Below are positions 17,158-26,939 of a stretch of 48,285 nucleotides of DNA, piece after piece. The notes under the pieces are model-generated. The model saw only the letters and a program-made list of their open reading frames with translations. It was not told where the DNA came from and ran no database searches. The position numbers were made by a program, and so were the translations under genes. Positions within the stretch are counted from its first letter, which is position 1. The number at the start of each line of letters is the position of its first letter. Source of the DNA: an uncultured Alcaligenaceae bacterium (GTDB lineage Bacteria; Pseudomonadota; Gammaproteobacteria; Burkholderiales; Burkholderiaceae_B); assembly GCA_937908115.1 (NCBI GenBank), contig CALEQZ010000077.1, positions 1-48,285 of the forward strand, written 5' to 3'.

Positions 17158-18252
17158 ATGCCAGTGTTGCTGGAGCCGGACAGCGCCCTGACGCTGGACC
17201 GGCTGCTTGACGAGACCGATACCCATGGCCTGCAGTGGCGAATCGAGCTGTCGCCTGGCGCGCAGGCGCCCCGGGTGGCCGGCATCGGGACGCTGGCCCA
17301 TGCCGGGCCGACCGAGCTGACCTTCCTGGCCAATCCCCGCTACCAGGCGCAGCTGGGCGAGACCGCGGCGTGCGCGGTCATCCTGTCGCAGCAAGCCGCC
17401 CAGTCGCTTGCGCAGTCCGGCAAGGCGCCTGCCTTCGCGCAGGTGGTCTGTGACCAGCCCTACCTGCTGTATGCCCGGGTGGCGCAATGGTTCGAGCGCG
17501 CCAGCCGACCGGCGCGTGTCGCCGGCGTGCATCCGAGCGCGGTGGTCGCGCCCGATGCGGTGCTCGAGGACGGCGTCAGCGTGGGGCCGCATTGCGTGGT
17601 CGAGGCCGGCGCCCGGATCGGCCGCGGCACCGTGCTTGGCCCGGGGTGCGTGGTCGGCCGGGGGGTGCAGATCGGCCCCGATGGGCTGCTGCACGCGCGC
17701 GTCACGCTCTATCATGGGGTGCGGATCGGCGCGCGGGCCATCATCCACAGCGGCGCCGTGCTGGGCGCCGATGGCTTCGGCTTCGCGCCGGACCCGTCGC
17801 TCGGGCGCGGCGCGTGGGGCAAGATCCCGCAGCTGGGCGGCGTCCTGGTGGGCGACGACGTGGAGATCGGCGCCAACACCACCATAGACCGCGGCGCCCT
17901 GGACGATACCCGCATCGGCAACGGCGTGAAGCTGGACAACCAGATCATGATCGCGCATAACGTGCAGATCGGGGATCACACCGCCATCGCCGCCTGCGTG
18001 GGGGTGGCCGGCTCGACCTCCATCGGCGCGCGCTGCACCATAGGCGGCGCGTCCATGCTGTCGGGCCACCTGAAATTGGCCGATGACGTGCACATCTCGG
18101 GCGGCACGGCGGTGACCTCGGACATCGCCAAGCCCGGACGCTACACGGGCGTGTATCCTTACGCCGAGCATGGCCAATGGCAGCGCAATGCAGCGGTCAT
18201 CCAGCAGCTCTCGCAGCTGCGCCAGCGAGTGCGGGCCCTGGAAAAGGGTTGA
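17158..18252 (+). CDS. lpxD: UDP-3-O-(3-hydroxyacyl)glucosamine N-acyltransferase LpxD
   Basis: This 364-residue enzyme adds the N-linked 3-hydroxyacyl chains of lipid A. The N-terminal uridine-binding domain (LTFLANPRYQAQLGETAACA) is followed by a left-handed beta-helix of hexapeptide repeats (for example IGRGTVLGPGCVVGRGVQIG). The catalytic His is His267 in IMIAHNVQIGDHTAIAA. Length matches the family (~341) with a short extra N-terminus. It starts 13 bp after skp, so translation is likely coupled within the skp-lpxD-fabZ-lpxA-lpxB run. It is cytoplasmic and trimeric by family. Confidence 0.96.
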   Translation: MPVLLEPDSALTLDRLLDETDTHGLQWRIELSPGAQAPRVAGIGTLAHAGPTELTFLANPRYQAQLGETAACAVILSQQAAQSLAQSGKAPAFAQVVCDQPYLLYARVAQWFERASRPARVAGVHPSAVVAPDAVLEDGVSVGPHCVVEAGARIGRGTVLGPGCVVGRGVQIGPDGLLHARVTLYHGVRIGARAIIHSGAVLGADGFGFAPDPSLGRGAWGKIPQLGGVLVGDDVEIGANTTIDRGALDDTRIGNGVKLDNQIMIAHNVQIGDHTAIAACVGVAGSTSIGARCTIGGASMLSGHLKLADDVHISGGTAVTSDIAKPGRYTGVYPYAEHGQWQRNAAVIQQLSQLRQRVRALEKG

Positions 18253-18331
18253 GCCGCAAGCGGCCGACGCCCGCCGGCTGCGTTGCGGCGCGCGCCTGCC
18301 GATCCAGAATCAAGCAGGAAACATCAATCAC

Positions 18332-18784
18332 ATGGAAATCGACATCAAAGGGATACTCGAGCGCCTGCCGCACCGCTATCCCATGCTGCTGATCGACCGC
18401 GTGGTCGAGCACGTTCCGGGCAAGTCCATCGTCGCGCTCAAGAACGTTTCCATCAACGAGCCGTTCTTCACGGGGCACTTCCCGCACCACCCGGTCATGC
18501 CCGGGGTGCTCATCCTGGAAGCCATGGCCCAGGCCGCAGCGCTGTTTTCGTTTTCCGACGAAACCGGCCTGAAAAGCGACGACAGCCAGACGGTCTATTA
18601 CTTCGTGGGCATAGACGGGGCGCGGTTCAGGCGGCCGGTCGTGCCGGGCGACCAGCTGCGCGTGGAAGTCGTCGCCGAGCGCCTGAGCCGCACCATCTGC
18701 AAGTACCAGGGCCAGGCCCTGGTCGACGGCCAGCTGGTGGCCGAAGCCAAGCTGATGTGCGCGATCCGTGCACTGGAGGCCTGA
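18332..18784 (+). CDS. fabZ: 3-hydroxyacyl-ACP dehydratase FabZ
   Basis: This 150-residue hot-dog-fold enzyme dehydrates 3-hydroxyacyl-ACP in fatty acid synthesis. It starts MEIDIKGILERLPHRYPMLL; catalytic His49 is in FFTGHFPHHPVMPGVL and Glu63 in ILEAMAQAAA. I chose ATG 18332, which has AGCAGGAAACATC upstream and gives the family length. It competes with LpxA and LpxD for 3-hydroxyacyl-ACP, which explains its conserved place among the lipid A genes. lpxA begins directly after its stop codon. Confidence 0.96.
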   Translation: MEIDIKGILERLPHRYPMLLIDRVVEHVPGKSIVALKNVSINEPFFTGHFPHHPVMPGVLILEAMAQAAALFSFSDETGLKSDDSQTVYYFVGIDGARFRRPVVPGDQLRVEVVAERLSRTICKYQGQALVDGQLVAEAKLMCAIRALEA

Positions 18785-19576
18785 ATGCCGCGCATCCACC
18801 CCACTGCGATCGTCGACCCCGCCGCGCAGCTCGACGAGGGCGTCGTCATCGGCGCCTACAGTGTGGTTGGCCCTGACGTGCGCATCGGCGCGGGCACCGA
18901 GATCGGCCCGCATTGCGTGATCGACGGCTGCACCACCATCGGGCGGGACAACCGCTTTTACCGTTTTTGCTCCATCGGGGGCATGCCGCAGGACAAGAAG
19001 TACGGCGGCGAGCCGACCCGGCTGGTGATCGGCGACCGCAATACGGTGCGCGAATTCGTCACCTTCAACACCGGCACCGTGCAAGATGGCGGGGTCACCA
19101 CCGTCGGCAACGACAACTGGATCATGGCGTACGTGCACGTGGCCCATGACTGCCACATCGGCAACAACGTGATCCTGGCCAATGGCGTGCAGCTGGGCGG
19201 CCACGTGCGCGTGGGCGATTGGGCCATCCTCGGCGGGCTGACAGGCGTGCACCAGTTCAGCCGCATCGGCGCGCACAGCATGACCGGCGGCAACAGCTCG
19301 CTGATGCAGGACATGCCGCCGTACGTGCTCGGCGCGGGCAATCCCTGCCGGCCGCACGGCATCAACACCGAGGGCCTGAAGCGGCGCGGCTTCAGCCCGG
19401 CGGCGATTTCGGCGCTGCGCGACGCCTATAAGCTGATCTACCGCCGCGGCCTGACCCTGGAGCAGGCGCGCGCGCAGATGCGCGAACGCCAGCAGGCCGA
19501 GCCCGAGGTCGCCGAGCACCTGCAAGTGCTGATCGACTTTCTCGAAGCGCCCGGACGCGGCATCATTCGCGCGTAG
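18785..19576 (+). CDS. lpxA: UDP-GlcNAc O-acyltransferase LpxA
   Basis: This 263-residue enzyme starts lipid A synthesis by moving a 3-hydroxyacyl chain onto UDP-GlcNAc. The hexapeptide-repeat beta-helix runs from IHPTAIVDPAAQL through VILANGVQLGGHVRV, followed by the helical C-terminus EGLKRRGFSPAAISALRDAY. The catalytic base is His121 (VHVAHDCHIGNN), four positions before E. coli His125. The residue aligned with the E. coli chain-length ruler Gly173 is Gly169 in SMTGGNSSLMQD. Its ATG directly follows the fabZ stop (TGA-ATG), so translation is coupled. lpxB follows after 52 bp. Confidence 0.96.
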   Translation: MPRIHPTAIVDPAAQLDEGVVIGAYSVVGPDVRIGAGTEIGPHCVIDGCTTIGRDNRFYRFCSIGGMPQDKKYGGEPTRLVIGDRNTVREFVTFNTGTVQDGGVTTVGNDNWIMAYVHVAHDCHIGNNVILANGVQLGGHVRVGDWAILGGLTGVHQFSRIGAHSMTGGNSSLMQDMPPYVLGAGNPCRPHGINTEGLKRRGFSPAAISALRDAYKLIYRRGLTLEQARAQMRERQQAEPEVAEHLQVLIDFLEAPGRGIIRA

Positions 19577-19628
19577 GCCACGGGCGTCTGCGCGCCTGGC
19601 ATGGCGATGGCCTTTTTGCGGAGACGGC

Positions 19629-20834
19629 ATGGACCTGGAAATCGGCATGGTGGCCGGTGAACCGTCGGGTGACCTGCTCGCTGCGCGGGTCATCGCGGGG
19701 CTGCGCGCCGGCGCGCCTGGCGTGGCCTGCCGGGGCATCGGCGGGCCACAGATGCTCGCCCAGGGATTCGACGCCTGGCATCCCATGCATGCGCTGAGCG
19801 TGTTCGGCTACGTGGATGCCTTGCGGCGGCTGCCACGGCTGCTATCCACGTACGGCGACGTCAAGCGGCGCTGGCTGGCGCGCCCGCCGGCGGCCTTCGT
19901 GGGCGTGGACGCGCCGGACTTCAACCTGCGGCTGGAAATGCAGCTGCGCGCCGCCGGCGTGCCGACCGTGCACTTCGTCGGGCCGTCGATCTGGGCCTGG
20001 CGCTACGACCGCATCCACACGATACGGCAGGCCGTCTCGCACATGCTGGTGCTCTTTCCTTTCGAGGTGGAGATCTACCGCAAGGAGAACATCCCGGTCA
20101 CCTACGTCGGCCATCCACTGGCCGGCGCCATCCCGATGCAGCCGGATCGCGCCGCGGCACGCACCCGGCTGGGGCTGGACGGACAGGCGCGCGTGCTGGC
20201 CATTTTGCCGGGCAGCCGCAGCTCCGAAATCCGGCTGCTCGCCCCACGTTTTTTACAGGCGGCGCAGCAGTTGGTGCGCCGCGATCCGGCACTGCAATGC
20301 GTCGTGCCCATGGTCAACGCCCAGCGGCGGGCGGAATTCGAAGCCGTCCTCAAGCAGTTTCCAGTGCCCGGGCTGCGTTGCATCGGCGCGCAAGCCGGCG
20401 AGGCCGCCGCGCCCGATGGGCAGGGCCAGGCCCGGCCGCCCGCATGGCTGGCGATGGAGGCCGCCGACGCCGTCCTCGTGGCCAGCGGCACCGCCACGCT
20501 GGAGGCGGCGCTCTTTAAGCGGCCGATGGTGATTTCTTACGTGCTCTCGCCCTGGATGCGGCGGATCATGGCATGGAAATCCGGCCAGCAGCGGCCCTAT
20601 CTGCCCTGGGTGGGCCTGCCCAACGTGCTGGCGCGTGATTTCGTCGTGCCCGAACTCCTGCAGGATGACGCCACGCCCGACAAGCTCGCGCAGGCGACGT
20701 GGGCCGCCTTGACCGACGAGGCCGGCGCGGCCCGCATTGCGGCACGCTTTGCCGACATGCACCACGAATTGTTGCGGGATACGCCGGCATTGGCGGCCGG
20801 GACCATCCTCGAGGTGGCCGATGGAGCAGGTTGA
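19629..20834 (+). CDS. lpxB: Lipid A disaccharide synthase LpxB
   Basis: This 401-residue GT19 glycosyltransferase joins UDP-2,3-diacylglucosamine and lipid X into the lipid A disaccharide. It begins with the family motif GMVAGEPSGDLLAARVIAGL, and has AFVGVDAPDFNLRLE, VGPSIWAWRYDRIHTI, VTYVGHPLAGAIP and ILPGSRSSEIRLLAP. The length is close to E. coli LpxB (382). It is a peripheral inner-membrane enzyme on the cytoplasmic side. Its last 14 bases overlap the start of rnhB, pointing to coupled translation. Confidence 0.96.
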   Translation: MDLEIGMVAGEPSGDLLAARVIAGLRAGAPGVACRGIGGPQMLAQGFDAWHPMHALSVFGYVDALRRLPRLLSTYGDVKRRWLARPPAAFVGVDAPDFNLRLEMQLRAAGVPTVHFVGPSIWAWRYDRIHTIRQAVSHMLVLFPFEVEIYRKENIPVTYVGHPLAGAIPMQPDRAAARTRLGLDGQARVLAILPGSRSSEIRLLAPRFLQAAQQLVRRDPALQCVVPMVNAQRRAEFEAVLKQFPVPGLRCIGAQAGEAAAPDGQGQARPPAWLAMEAADAVLVASGTATLEAALFKRPMVISYVLSPWMRRIMAWKSGQQRPYLPWVGLPNVLARDFVVPELLQDDATPDKLAQATWAALTDEAGAARIAARFADMHHELLRDTPALAAGTILEVADGAG

Positions 20835-21429
20835 ACTTTTCGCTGCGGACCCGATGACCGGCCTGCTGGTGGCCGGCGTGGACGAGGCCGGGCGCGGGCC
20901 GCTGGCCGGCGCCGTCTATGCCGCGGCGGTCATCCTGGACGACGCACGCCCCATCGACGGGTTGGCCGACTCCAAGGCCTTGTCCGCCGAGCGGCGCGCC
21001 GAACTGGCCGAGCAGATCCGCGCCCAGGCGCTGGCCTGGAGCGTGGCCAGTGCCAGCGTCGAGGAAATCGACCGCCTGAACATCCTGGGCGCGACCATGC
21101 TGGCCATGCGCCGCGCGGTCGAGGGCCTGGCGCTGGCCCCGCAGCTGGCGCTGGTCGACGGCAATTGCGCGCCGCCGCTGCCGTGCGCGGTGCAGACCGT
21201 GGTCAGGGGCGATGTCCTGGTGGCGGCCATCTCGGCGGCGTCCATCCTGGCCAAGACCGCCCGCGACGCCCACCTGCTGGCGCTGCACGAGCGCTATCCG
21301 CAGTACGGGTTCGACCAGCACAAGGGCTACTGCACGCCCCAGCACCTGGAGCAGCTGCGCCGCCATGGGCCCTGCCCGGAGCATCGCCGCAGCTTCGCTC
21401 CCGTGCGCGATTGGCAGCCTGCGCCGTGA
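20821..21429 (+). CDS. rnhB: Ribonuclease HII
   Basis: This 202-residue enzyme cuts RNA in RNA/DNA hybrids and at single ribonucleotides in DNA. It starts at ATG 20821 inside the lpxB end. The N-terminal catalytic motif is VAGVDEAGRGPLAGAVYAAA with Asp21 and Glu22; LALVDGN and ISAASILAKTARDAH follow, and the family's Tyr-Gly-Lys-Gly-Tyr-like element appears as YGFDQHKGYCTPQHLE. The length matches RNase HII. The upstream part of the same frame lies within lpxB and is not part of it. The conserved lpxB-rnhB order supports the call. Confidence 0.95.
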   Translation: MEQVELFAADPMTGLLVAGVDEAGRGPLAGAVYAAAVILDDARPIDGLADSKALSAERRAELAEQIRAQALAWSVASASVEEIDRLNILGATMLAMRRAVEGLALAPQLALVDGNCAPPLPCAVQTVVRGDVLVAAISAASILAKTARDAHLLALHERYPQYGFDQHKGYCTPQHLEQLRRHGPCPEHRRSFAPVRDWQPAP

Positions 21430-22238
21430 AGCACGTCGCCTCACGCGAGAATCCGCTGTTCAAGTCGCTGGTGCGCACGGCGCGGCACGCCGGCCGGCGC
21501 GGCGCGCAAGCCTTGCTCGAGGGCGTGCACGTGTGCCAGGCCTGGCTGCAGCACGCCGGCGCGCCGGCGCTCGCGGTCTTCGACGCCGAGCGTTGGGAGC
21601 GCCGGGCGGAGCTGGCGGCGCTGGCGCGCGCGCTGCCGGCCGGGCGCATCGTGCTGCTCGAGCCGCGCCTGCTGCACAGCCTGGAATCGGTCGAAGCGGG
21701 GCAGGGGGTGCTGTTCGTGGTCGATCCACCGCGACCGGCGCTGCCGGATCGCCTGGACCGGACCAGCGTGTGGCTGGATCGCGTCCAGGACCCCGGCAAT
21801 GTCGGCACGCTGTTGCGCACCTGCGCGGCGGCCGGCATCGGCAGGGTGCTGCTTGGCGAGGGCTGCGCGGCGGCCTGGTCGCCCAAGGTGCTGCGCAGCG
21901 GGCAGGGCGCGCATTTCGCGCTGGCCGTGCACGAGCACGTCGACCTGGGCCAGGCGCTGCGCCGGCTGGACGTCCCGCTGGTCGTCACGGCGGTGGACGG
22001 CGCCAAGCCGCTCTACGGGACGCGGCTGCCGGCCGAGTGCGCGTGGGTGTTCGGCCATGAGGGGCAGGGCGTGGCGCCGGCCCTGCAGCAGGCCGCGGCG
22101 CTGAAGGTGCGCATCGACCACGAGCCAGCCGTGGAATCGCTCAACGTCGCCGTGGCCGCCGCCCTATGCCTGTTCGAGCAGCGGCGCCAGCGGGCGTCGG
22201 CGGCGCGCCCAGACGGGCCGTGCGCGCGGCATCGCTAG
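21426..22238 (+). CDS. SpoU/TrmH family RNA 2'-O-methyltransferase
   Basis: This 270-residue SPOUT enzyme starts at GTG 21426, overlapping the rnhB stop by 4 bases. An N-terminal substrate-binding domain (KHVASRENPLFKSLVRTARH) is followed by the trefoil-knot methyltransferase domain. Motif 1 is DRVQDPGNVGTLLRTCAAAG, motif 2 is CAWVFGHEGQGVAPAL and motif 3 is VESLNVAVAAALCLFE. It probably methylates ribose in 23S rRNA or tRNA with S-adenosylmethionine; the target cannot be read from sequence. It ends tail-to-tail with ppsR, overlapping by 4 bp. Confidence 0.93.
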   Translation: MKHVASRENPLFKSLVRTARHAGRRGAQALLEGVHVCQAWLQHAGAPALAVFDAERWERRAELAALARALPAGRIVLLEPRLLHSLESVEAGQGVLFVVDPPRPALPDRLDRTSVWLDRVQDPGNVGTLLRTCAAAGIGRVLLGEGCAAAWSPKVLRSGQGAHFALAVHEHVDLGQALRRLDVPLVVTAVDGAKPLYGTRLPAECAWVFGHEGQGVAPALQQAAALKVRIDHEPAVESLNVAVAAALCLFEQRRQRASAARPDGPCARHR

Positions 22239-23068
22239 TACATCGTCTGGCGGTTCAGCCCCACCTCCTGCAGGACGGTGGTGGAGATTTCCTCGATCGA
22301 TTTGGTGGTGGTCGACAGCCACGAGATGCCTTCGCGGCGCATCATCCGCTCGGCTTCGGCCACCTCGTAACGGCATTGCTCCAAGGATGCGTAGCGGCTG
22401 TCGGGGCGGCGCTCGTTGCGCACCTCCGCCAGGCGCTCCGGATGGATGGACAGGCCGAAGAGCTTGTCGCGGTACGGCAGCAGCGCCGAGGGCAGCGTGC
22501 CGCGCTCGAAGTCGTCGGGTACCAGCGGGTAATTGGCCGCCTTGACCGCGTACTGCATGGCCAGGTAGAGGCTGGTCGGGGTCTTGCCGCAGCGGGACAC
22601 GCCGATGAGGATCACGTCGGCCTGGGCCAGGCCGCTGACGTACTGCCCGTCGTCGTGCGCCAGGCTGAAGTTGATGGCTTCGATGCGGTGGCGGTATTGC
22701 TGGCTGGTCGCCCCCATGTGGGAGCGGCCGATGGAATGGCTGGACTTGACGCCCAGCGCCTGCTCGATGGGTTCGACGAAAGTGCCGAACAGGTCCAGGA
22801 AGATGGCGTTGGCCTGCCGGACGCGGGCCATGATCTCGGGATTGACCAGCGTGCTGAAGACGATGGGCGGCTGGTTTTGCTCCTTGGCGCAGCGATCGAT
22901 GCGCTGGGCGGCGATTTCGGCCTTCTGCAGCGTGTCGATGAAGGGCACGCGCACTTGGTTGAACTTGACCTGCTCGAATTGGGACAGCACCGAGTGGCTG
23001 AAGGTTTCGGCGGTGATGCCCGTGCCGTCGGAGACGATGAATACGGTGCGTTCTATGGAGGGGGACAT
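22235..23068 (-). CDS. ppsR: PEP synthetase regulatory protein (kinase/pyrophosphorylase)
   Basis: This 277-residue DUF299 protein phosphorylates and dephosphorylates a Thr of PEP synthase next to its catalytic His, using ADP and Pi. It begins MSPSIERTVFIVSDGTGITA, and the P-loop is GVSRCGKTPTSLYLA (residues 156-170), with SHMGATSQQYRHRIEAI before it. An upstream in-frame ATG would add 22 residues without family similarity and is rejected. It is divergent from its target ppsA, with a 153-bp shared upstream region. Pairing with ppsA rather than ppdK indicates the PSRP type. Confidence 0.95.
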   Translation of the reverse strand: MSPSIERTVFIVSDGTGITAETFSHSVLSQFEQVKFNQVRVPFIDTLQKAEIAAQRIDRCAKEQNQPPIVFSTLVNPEIMARVRQANAIFLDLFGTFVEPIEQALGVKSSHSIGRSHMGATSQQYRHRIEAINFSLAHDDGQYVSGLAQADVILIGVSRCGKTPTSLYLAMQYAVKAANYPLVPDDFERGTLPSALLPYRDKLFGLSIHPERLAEVRNERRPDSRYASLEQCRYEVAEAERMMRREGISWLSTTTKSIEEISTTVLQEVGLNRQTMY

Positions 23069-23109
23069 ATCTCTTGCCAGGTAAAAAGACGAGCCGACAG
23101 GCGCGGCGG

Positions 23110-23115
23110 TACAAT
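23110..23115 (+). promoter_or_regulatory. Candidate -10 element for ppsA
   Basis: TACAAT (5 of 6 to TATAAT) lies in the ppsR/ppsA gap. No good -35 hexamer is seen 16-18 bp upstream, so an activator may be needed. A start near 23122 would put the inverted repeat 23155-23191 inside a ~100-nt leader. Confidence 0.35.
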
Positions 23116-23154
23116 CGCCTTCCGCGAAAGTCACCCCAAGGGCGGCCCAAGGCC

Positions 23155-23191
23155 AGTTTGGTCAGCGTCTGGCTCAGATCCTGACCAAACT
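23155..23191 (+). repeat. 11-bp perfect inverted repeat upstream of ppsA
   Basis: AGTTTGGTCAG at 23155-23165 and CTGACCAAACT at 23181-23191 are exact reverse complements with a 15-bp spacer. The right arm ends 30 bp before the ppsA ATG. It can fold in the ppsA leader RNA, or act as a protein operator between ppsR and ppsA. The pyrimidine-rich CGCTTTCTTCC follows the right arm. Confidence 0.7.
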
Positions 23192-23221
23192 CGCTTTCTT
23201 CCATTGTAAAAGGTGACTTTC

Positions 23222-25588
<2,367 letters not shown>

Positions 25589-25597
25589 GCGCGTCGG

Positions 25598-25624
25598 GCG
25601 CGGCCGCGGCTTACGCGGCCGCGC
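25598..25624. terminator. Perfect hairpin between convergent ppsA and the amidotransferase gene
   Basis: An 11-bp perfect GC stem (GCGCGGCCGCG 25598-25608, CGCGGCCGCGC 25614-25624) has loop GCTTA. The loop contains the TTA that is the stop codon (TAA) of the minus-strand amidotransferase gene, so its last Ala-Arg codons form one arm. It probably works as a two-way transcription barrier; there is no U-run. Confidence 0.6.
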
Positions 25625-26339
25625 GCGCGTGCAGCTGCAAGAAGCGGCGTACCAGCTGCGCCGCGTAAGGGCTGGGGCGCACCGAGCGGGCCAGCGCCTC
25701 GATGTCCATGCCCATTGCGCGGTAGCGCCCGGCGTGGCGCTGCAGGTCGGCGCGCGTGACCGCCTCGTCGAATTCCGGATGGAACTGCACCGAGACGGCG
25801 TGTGGCCCGTAGCGCAGCATTTGGTGTGGGTCCATCGCCGAGGCGGCGAGCACGCGCGCCCCGGGCGGCGGCGCGATCACCGACTGCGCATGCTGCATTT
25901 GGCCGGGGAAGGCATCGGGTGCGTCGGCCAGCAACGGATCCTGGCGCGCACCGGGCGCCAGCGTCACGGTCTGGGTGCCGACTTCGCGGCCGCGCGGGTT
26001 GTCGGCGACGACGCCGCCCAATGCATGGGCAAGCAATTGGTGTCCGTAGCAAACGCCGAACACCGGCAATCCCCGGGGCACGGCGTCGGCGAGCCACCGC
26101 GCGGCGTCCTCGCTCCACGGCGCGCGGTCGGTGACCATGGCGGGTGATCCAGTGATGAGCGCGGCGGCGTACCGGTCGGCGTCAGGCAAGGTTTCGCCCC
26201 GGTGGACGGCAACGGTGTGCACGGCCTGCGCAGCCAAGCCGGCTGCGCGCCGCAACTGCTCGGCGTAGCTGCCGAAGCGGGCCAGTCCTTCGGCGTCGGG
26301 GTCGCCGGTATGGATGATGAGGACGGGCAGGGCGGTCAT
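25611..26339 (-). CDS. Class I glutamine amidotransferase domain protein
   Basis: This 242-residue protein is a stand-alone class I glutaminase-fold enzyme. The triad is visible: Cys97 in LPVFGVCYGHQLLAHALGG, His187 and Glu189 in VSVQFHPEFDE. The N-terminus LPVLIIHTGDPDAEGLARFG and middle region resemble the GMP-synthase-like amidotransferases of the YfeJ/GatD-like group, whose substrates are mostly unknown. No synthetase partner is next to it. I chose Met at 26339; an upstream ATG at 26357 would add six residues. It is cytoplasmic and ends in the ppsA-convergent hairpin. Confidence 0.85.
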   Translation of the reverse strand: MTALPVLIIHTGDPDAEGLARFGSYAEQLRRAAGLAAQAVHTVAVHRGETLPDADRYAAALITGSPAMVTDRAPWSEDAARWLADAVPRGLPVFGVCYGHQLLAHALGGVVADNPRGREVGTQTVTLAPGARQDPLLADAPDAFPGQMQHAQSVIAPPPGARVLAASAMDPHQMLRYGPHAVSVQFHPEFDEAVTRADLQRHAGRYRAMGMDIEALARSVRPSPYAAQLVRRFLQLHARAAA

Positions 26340-26433
26340 CGTTGGATGCTGGGCCATCAGGGATCGGACAGGGGTGCTGCGTTGCCGCATGATAGCAACC
26401 GGCAGCAGCGGCCCGCAGGCGGCGCCGGTTGCG

Positions 26434-26439
26434 TACAAT
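26434..26439 (+). promoter_or_regulatory. Candidate -10 element for the nfeD-SPFH pair
   Basis: TACAAT stands 30 bp before the nfeD-like ATG, within the divergent gap to the amidotransferase gene. The -35 region is not recognisable, so the call rests on one hexamer and its position. Confidence 0.35.
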
Positions 26440-26469
26440 CGCCGGTCAACGACAACGGGGGATTGCGCC

Positions 26470-26898
26470 ATGTGGTATTGGTTCGGGCTGGCGGCGATCG
26501 CGCTGATGGGCGAGGTGGCCAGCGGCACGTTCTACCTCTTGCTGGTGGCGCTGGGCCTTGCCGCCGGCGGCGTGGCCGCGGCGCTGGGCGCCAGCCTGGC
26601 TTGGCAGCTCGTCGCCTGCGGCGCTGCGGCGCTGGCCGGCCTGGTCGCGCTGCGCGCCACGCGGGTGCTGAAAAAGCGCGAGGTGCACGCGGGCAGCAAT
26701 GCCGACGTCAACCTGGACATCGGCCAGGTCGTTCAGGTGCAGGCCTGGTCGCCGCAAGGCACTGCCCGCGTCTGGTACCGCGGGGCGCACTGGCAGGCGG
26801 TGCTGGCGCCAGGTGCCGAGCCCGCACCGGGGCCCCACGTCATCACCGAACTGCGCGGCGTGCAGCTGGTGCTCGCGCCGCACCGCCCGCAATCCTGA
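26470..26898 (+). CDS. NfeD-like membrane protein
   Basis: This 142-residue protein has two to three N-terminal transmembrane helices (YWFGLAAIALMGEVASGTFY, LLVALGLAAGGVAAAL, LVACGAAALAGLVALRA) and a C-terminal OB-fold domain with DLDIGQVVQVQ-like spacing (NLDIGQVVQV, ARVWYRGAHWQAVLA). This is the short NfeD/YbbK type. Such proteins are almost always encoded next to an SPFH protein, as here (41 bp to the next gene), and the two are thought to form a membrane complex affecting membrane order or protein quality control. ATG 26470 was chosen because the upstream frame lies in the divergent gap. Confidence 0.85.
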   Translation: MWYWFGLAAIALMGEVASGTFYLLLVALGLAAGGVAAALGASLAWQLVACGAAALAGLVALRATRVLKKREVHAGSNADVNLDIGQVVQVQAWSPQGTARVWYRGAHWQAVLAPGAEPAPGPHVITELRGVQLVLAPHRPQS

Positions 26899-26939
26899 TC
26901 GTGCCATTCCCCTTCACACAAGGCCCTGCGAGGTAGCCC

